From CAYTOJ01 sp964439415 (GTDB lineage: Bacteria; Pseudomonadota; Alphaproteobacteria; Rickettsiales; CAZAGG01), in NCBI GenBank assembly GCA_964439415.1, contig CAYTOJ010000029.1, forward strand, positions 1-17,869: DNA of 17,869 bases, written 5' to 3'. Positions 14,743 through 17,869 of this stretch are shown piece after piece. A program made the translations under genes and the position numbers. Under the pieces are notes generated by a model. That model searched no databases. It saw only the letters and a program-made list of their open reading frames with translations, and had not been told where the DNA came from. Position 1 is the stretch's first letter. Each line of letters begins with the position of its first letter.

Positions 14743-15894
14743 TTGAACGGCAACCCTTTGAAGCAGCCGGTGATTCTGCAAGTGCTGCCGGAACTGGAAT
14801 CCGGCGGGGTGGAGCGTGGCACAATCGAGATGGCCGGTGCTATCGCAAAGCGCGGCTGGGGGAGTCTGGTAGCATCCTCCGGCGGTTCCATGGTAAACAA
14901 GCTTAAATATGCGGGAGCGGCGCATATAACCTTGCCGCTGGCCAGTAAAAATCCACTGGTTATGATTTTCAATATATTCCGGCTGGCCAGTATTATCAGG
15001 GAATATAAAGTTGATATAATCCATGCCCGTTCCCGCGCCCCGGCCTGGAGTGCTTATTTCGCGGCCAGAAGAACAGGTGCAGTTTTTATAACCACTTTCC
15101 ACGGCATTTACACACGCGGGGGATCGTGGAAAAACAAATACAACAGCATAATGACAAGGGGGGAGCGGGTAATAGCCATATCTGATTTCAACGCCCAGCA
15201 TATCATTGATAATTACGCTATAAACCCCGATAAAATAACGGTAATACCCAGAGGCGTGGATTTAAACCAGTTTGACCCCGCACAGGTAAGCCCACAGCGG
15301 GTGGTTGATATTGCCAAAGCTTGGCGGCTGCCTGATCACCTGCCGGTAATCCTCATGCCGGGGCGCATTACCCGCTGGAAAGGCCAGAATGTTTTAGTGG
15401 AAGCACTGGCCGACCTTAAAACCAGGAATTTCTTTTGCATAATTTTAGGGAACGATGGCGGTCATCCCGCCTACCGGCAGGAACTGGAGCAGCTTATAAT
15501 GAATAAAGGCCTGGGCGAGAATGTAAAACTTGTGGGCACAACGGACGATATGGCAGCGGCCTATATGCTCTCCCACGTTGTAGTTGTGCCATCCCTGCAA
15601 CCGGAGGCTTTCGGGCGGGTGGCGATAGAAGCAGGGGCAATGGGCAGGCCAGTGATAGCATCCAATCACGGCGGCACGGCTGAAACGGTTATTCATGGCC
15701 AGACAGGCATTCTAACAACCCCAGGCTCAAAGGAGGAACTTACAAAAGCACTGGAAGCCGCATTAAGCCTGACCCCGGATGAACAGAGCCAGGTTGCCTT
15801 CCACGCCATGCAGCACGTGCGCGCCAACTACTCAGCCGCCAACCTCTGCACCCGTGAGATTGAGCTGTATGAGGAATTGTTGGCCAAATATTAA
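14743..15894 (+). CDS. Glycosyltransferase family 4 (GT-B fold), probably surface polysaccharide
   Basis: Retaining GT-B glycosyltransferase that would move a sugar from a nucleotide donor to a growing glycan, most likely LPS or capsule. The N-terminal domain begins LQVLPELESGGVERGTIEMA, a common GT4 acceptor-side start. The C-terminal donor domain has MPGRITRWKGQ, GTTDDMAAAY, and the E-x7-E motif Glu288/Glu296, followed by GRPVIASNHGGTAETV. At 383 residues the length is typical. The start is TTG at 14743, backed by AAAGG about 9 nt upstream; no better ATG is near. Donor and acceptor cannot be named from the sequence. The phosphohexomutase gene at 7175-8602 could supply sugar phosphates to such a pathway. 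Confidence 0.9.
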   Translation: MNGNPLKQPVILQVLPELESGGVERGTIEMAGAIAKRGWGSLVASSGGSMVNKLKYAGAAHITLPLASKNPLVMIFNIFRLASIIREYKVDIIHARSRAPAWSAYFAARRTGAVFITTFHGIYTRGGSWKNKYNSIMTRGERVIAISDFNAQHIIDNYAINPDKITVIPRGVDLNQFDPAQVSPQRVVDIAKAWRLPDHLPVILMPGRITRWKGQNVLVEALADLKTRNFFCIILGNDGGHPAYRQELEQLIMNKGLGENVKLVGTTDDMAAAYMLSHVVVVPSLQPEAFGRVAIEAGAMGRPVIASNHGGTAETVIHGQTGILTTPGSKEELTKALEAALSLTPDEQSQVAFHAMQHVRANYSAANLCTREIELYEELLAKY

Positions 15895-15966
15895 ATTTTT
15901 AAGCATTGCTTGTATTGTTTATTACTACTGTAATATTTGCATGAATAACAATGTATTATACCGCCT

Positions 15967-17592
15967 ATGCCGTCAATTTATGGACAAGATGAAATAATTA
16001 AACTCGGTTCGGTAGAGAATTATTTATGCGCTGCAATTACTGATGGAGCGCGGCAGGAACGGATAAGAAGCGATTATAAAAAGCTGTTTTCCAGCCTTAA
16101 TATCAGGGATGCAAACGGGAATACGATTCTACCAAATGTTAATGAGATATATTCAACATCTTCCAATGGAGCATTAGTTTTTATTGAAGATCCTGCAGTA
16201 GTGCTAAGAGTAGAATTGAAGGGCGCTTATGAGCGGATAGACCATTATGCAATACTTCAACCATTTGGCACCCTTATGGGGGATGAGTTGATGATTGAAG
16301 TTCTGCCGGGTATACATAATGGTGTGGCCACGCTTTACAGACCTATTCAACTTCCTGTTTCTTCAGGATCAGTGAATATGGAAAACTATCCTGAGCACCT
16401 CAGGAGCATAATTGAAAGCGGGAAATATCCAAATCTAAGTTATTTATTAAATGAAACAGAAGCTTTCTGGAGCAGCAAAACACCTGATGTAGACGATATA
16501 AGCTTTAAGTCAGCCAATAAGCTACTCTACATGGCGAGTTACAGGGAGCTCTATAATGAATTGATCAAGCTGGATGGAAACCAGCTTGATGCTTTGAATT
16601 GCTTCATACGAAAATATGATGAGCTTGAACACGGCCAAGCGCAAACTGATGATATTAGACATGCTATTAGTAATACTTATGCAAGCGAGTTTGGGAGTGT
16701 ATTAAAAGCGAAGTTGGTTATGGAATTACTGAATGCCGGAATCTGCCTATGGGATAATGGCATGATTAATATCGGCACTATTCCCAGAGTTGGAGTTGTG
16801 GCTTTGGATAGAAATGCAAGCAATACCATACTTGGTTATGAGAAGAGAAGTGATTACACATCAGCGCGGAATAGCATTAAACGTACTCATGGCCATAGCT
16901 CTGGATTTACTGAAGAAGAAAAAGAAGAAAGAATGCTCCGGCAGCGGCATTTATTTGAGCCATTACAAAAGCTTTTTGAAAATTGCCAAGCCAGTAATAC
17001 CATGCCGTATTTCTGGAGTCACCTCAGCAATGTGCAGAAACTCACGGCAGAATTTGGCGATAATGATCAATTCCCGGTTGCAGGCTGGCCTAAAAATGCT
17101 TTTAAACCGCTAGCGCGGGTTGTAACACCGGAAATTGAGTTTGAGCCAGGTTTCTTTTCAGGGGCACTGACAGCTTTAGCAAAAGATGTTTTAAGTAATA
17201 TTAAAAAATCTAGCCACTATAAAAGCTTAGCTCCTAATATAAAAAGCGATTTGAGGCATTGGGCTTCAGGCAAAGTTCTGCCTATCCCTGATACGGCTGG
17301 CGAAGTTGCTGGCGTGCTGAATAGCATTAACAGCAAGCCACGTGGTGAAGGGGAGCCGTCACCTCTAGGCAGATTCGGCCAAGCTTTGATTAACACACTA
17401 AACAAAATTCATGAACTTAAAAAAGTTCCGATAGGGGAGGATGGCATACCGATTAACAAAGCAACTTTGCATGAAGAAAACTCCAGAAACACTATAAAAT
17501 TTTGGATGAATGCATGTGCGTTAGAAGAGAAAAAACTGGCCGAAGAGGCATTAAAACTGCAAGAAAAACAGCAGTCAATTACCCACACTTAA
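15967..17592 (+). CDS. Unknown 541-aa protein with kinase-like catalytic spacing
   Basis: I do not recognise a named family. No signal peptide or membrane helix is visible. The region around residues 245-283 resembles the catalytic segment of a protein-kinase fold. A helix ends in KLVMELLNAGICLWD, then NGMINIG, then a strand VGVVALD. Asp263, Asn268 and Asp281 are spaced 5 and 13 apart, as are the catalytic Asp, Asn and DFG Asp of classical kinases (PKA 166, 171, 184). The canonical His of HRD and the Gly of DFG are absent (LWD, DRN). An N-lobe-like strand AVVLRVELK (residues 77-85) offers Arg81 or Lys85 where the ATP-binding Lys would be. The C-terminal half is unassigned and ends in a Lys/Glu-rich helix. 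The gene stands alone, 72 nt after the glycosyltransferase, without a strong ribosome site, and looks more A/T-rich than its neighbours. An effector or toxin role is possible but unproven. Confidence 0.75.
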   Translation: MPSIYGQDEIIKLGSVENYLCAAITDGARQERIRSDYKKLFSSLNIRDANGNTILPNVNEIYSTSSNGALVFIEDPAVVLRVELKGAYERIDHYAILQPFGTLMGDELMIEVLPGIHNGVATLYRPIQLPVSSGSVNMENYPEHLRSIIESGKYPNLSYLLNETEAFWSSKTPDVDDISFKSANKLLYMASYRELYNELIKLDGNQLDALNCFIRKYDELEHGQAQTDDIRHAISNTYASEFGSVLKAKLVMELLNAGICLWDNGMINIGTIPRVGVVALDRNASNTILGYEKRSDYTSARNSIKRTHGHSSGFTEEEKEERMLRQRHLFEPLQKLFENCQASNTMPYFWSHLSNVQKLTAEFGDNDQFPVAGWPKNAFKPLARVVTPEIEFEPGFFSGALTALAKDVLSNIKKSSHYKSLAPNIKSDLRHWASGKVLPIPDTAGEVAGVLNSINSKPRGEGEPSPLGRFGQALINTLNKIHELKKVPIGEDGIPINKATLHEENSRNTIKFWMNACALEEKKLAEEALKLQEKQQSITHT

Positions 17593-17615
17593 AGCGGTGG
17601 CTTGATTAATAGTGG

Positions 17616-17647
17616 TAACCGCCCAATTACAGGGCAACAGGCGGTTA
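17616..17647. terminator. Inverted repeat between convergent genes
   Basis: A perfect 8-bp stem, TAACCGCC (17616-17623) with GGCGGTTA (17640-17647), around a 16-nt loop. It lies between the ends of the 541-residue gene and the minus-strand small gene, whose stop codon is within the right arm. The position suits a shared terminator, but no U tract follows on either strand, so the call is weak. Confidence 0.35.
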
Positions 17648-17836
17648 TACGTTACTGAAGGCTATCGGGCGTTTTCCGGCTGCATCGAACACGAAATCGC
17701 CATTTTCAAACACAGCGGCCATGTAATTGCCGTGCCCCATATGCTTGCCGACATAAAAGCAAGGTTTCACCACTTTGCCGTTGATTTTTTTCTGTTCCTG
17801 CTGGCTGCGGTTTTCCGGGTTATTTTTACTGGACAT
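17645..17836 (-). CDS. Small conserved-type hypothetical protein, 63 aa
   Basis: Short basic protein of unknown role. After a hydrophilic, Gln/Lys-rich N-terminus of about 17 residues comes a compact patterned domain: NGKVVKPCFYVGKHMGHGNYMAA, then an acidic FENGDFVFD and GKRPIAF. The Cys and paired His/Gly residues and the regular alternation look like a genuine small beta-rich fold. I recall similar small proteins annotated as hypothetical in Alphaproteobacteria, but cannot verify that here. AAGAGA lies upstream of the ATG at a workable distance. There are no membrane segments. The competing plus-strand frame (17612 onward) looks like its shadow. Confidence 0.7.
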   Translation of the reverse strand: MSSKNNPENRSQQEQKKINGKVVKPCFYVGKHMGHGNYMAAVFENGDFVFDAAGKRPIAFSNV

Positions 17837-17869
17837 GACGTATATTCTCTTAAGTCTAACAGTTAATTC

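Noticed and set aside
15901..15966. Sigma-70-like promoter before the 541-residue gene (TTG boxes with TAATAT)
   Set aside because: The available spacers are 15 or 19 nt and the region is simply A/T-rich, so the match is not better than chance.

Overview
The window reads as a piece of an alphaproteobacterial chromosome, probably from a draft or metagenome-derived assembly: there is a run of exactly 100 N at 5219-5318. The lineage is inferred from three things: the protein families present, the hpf-ptsN pair, and the G/C-rich palindromic repeats inserted between and inside genes, a habit well known in Rickettsiales and their relatives. I cannot fix a genus. Most genes are ordinary housekeeping functions.

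Left part (1-5453, + strand): typA (ribosome-associated GTPase), a bifunctional cysN/cysC-type sulfate-activation gene, and speE (spermidine synthase). A 98-bp double-hairpin repeat lies between typA and cysNC. A second G/C-tract palindromic element sits in frame inside the GTPase domain of cysNC. After speE comes the assembly gap, with scraps of an unidentified gene on its sides.

Middle left (5460-9768, - strand): a likely transcription unit sppA > phosphomannomutase/phosphoglucomutase > folC > a 115-residue unknown protein whose start overlaps the folC stop by ATGA.

Middle right (10115-12825, + strand): a tight four-gene membrane-lipid module. It holds a YnbA-type CDP-alcohol phosphatidyltransferase, a YnbB/CdsA-type cytidylyltransferase, a PlsC-type acyltransferase, and a multi-pass protein that looks like a VTT/DedA-family member. 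Together they could make CDP-diacylglycerol, swap the head group, acylate, and move the lipid across the membrane. A convergent hisH (12810-13463, -) follows, without hisF in view.

Right part (13674-17836): hpf, ptsN and a GT4 glycosyltransferase form a + strand operon. Next is a 541-residue protein of unrecognised family that carries Asp-Asn-Asp residues at exactly protein-kinase spacing, in a matching helix/strand setting. A small conserved-looking gene lies on the - strand at the end.

The most unusual structure is a compound two-hairpin element present twice in inverted orientation (9795-9872 and 13509-13588). Hairpin II is identical in both copies, while hairpin I differs by compensatory base-pair changes. 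The copies sit in divergent intergenic regions and bracket the lipid module plus hisH.
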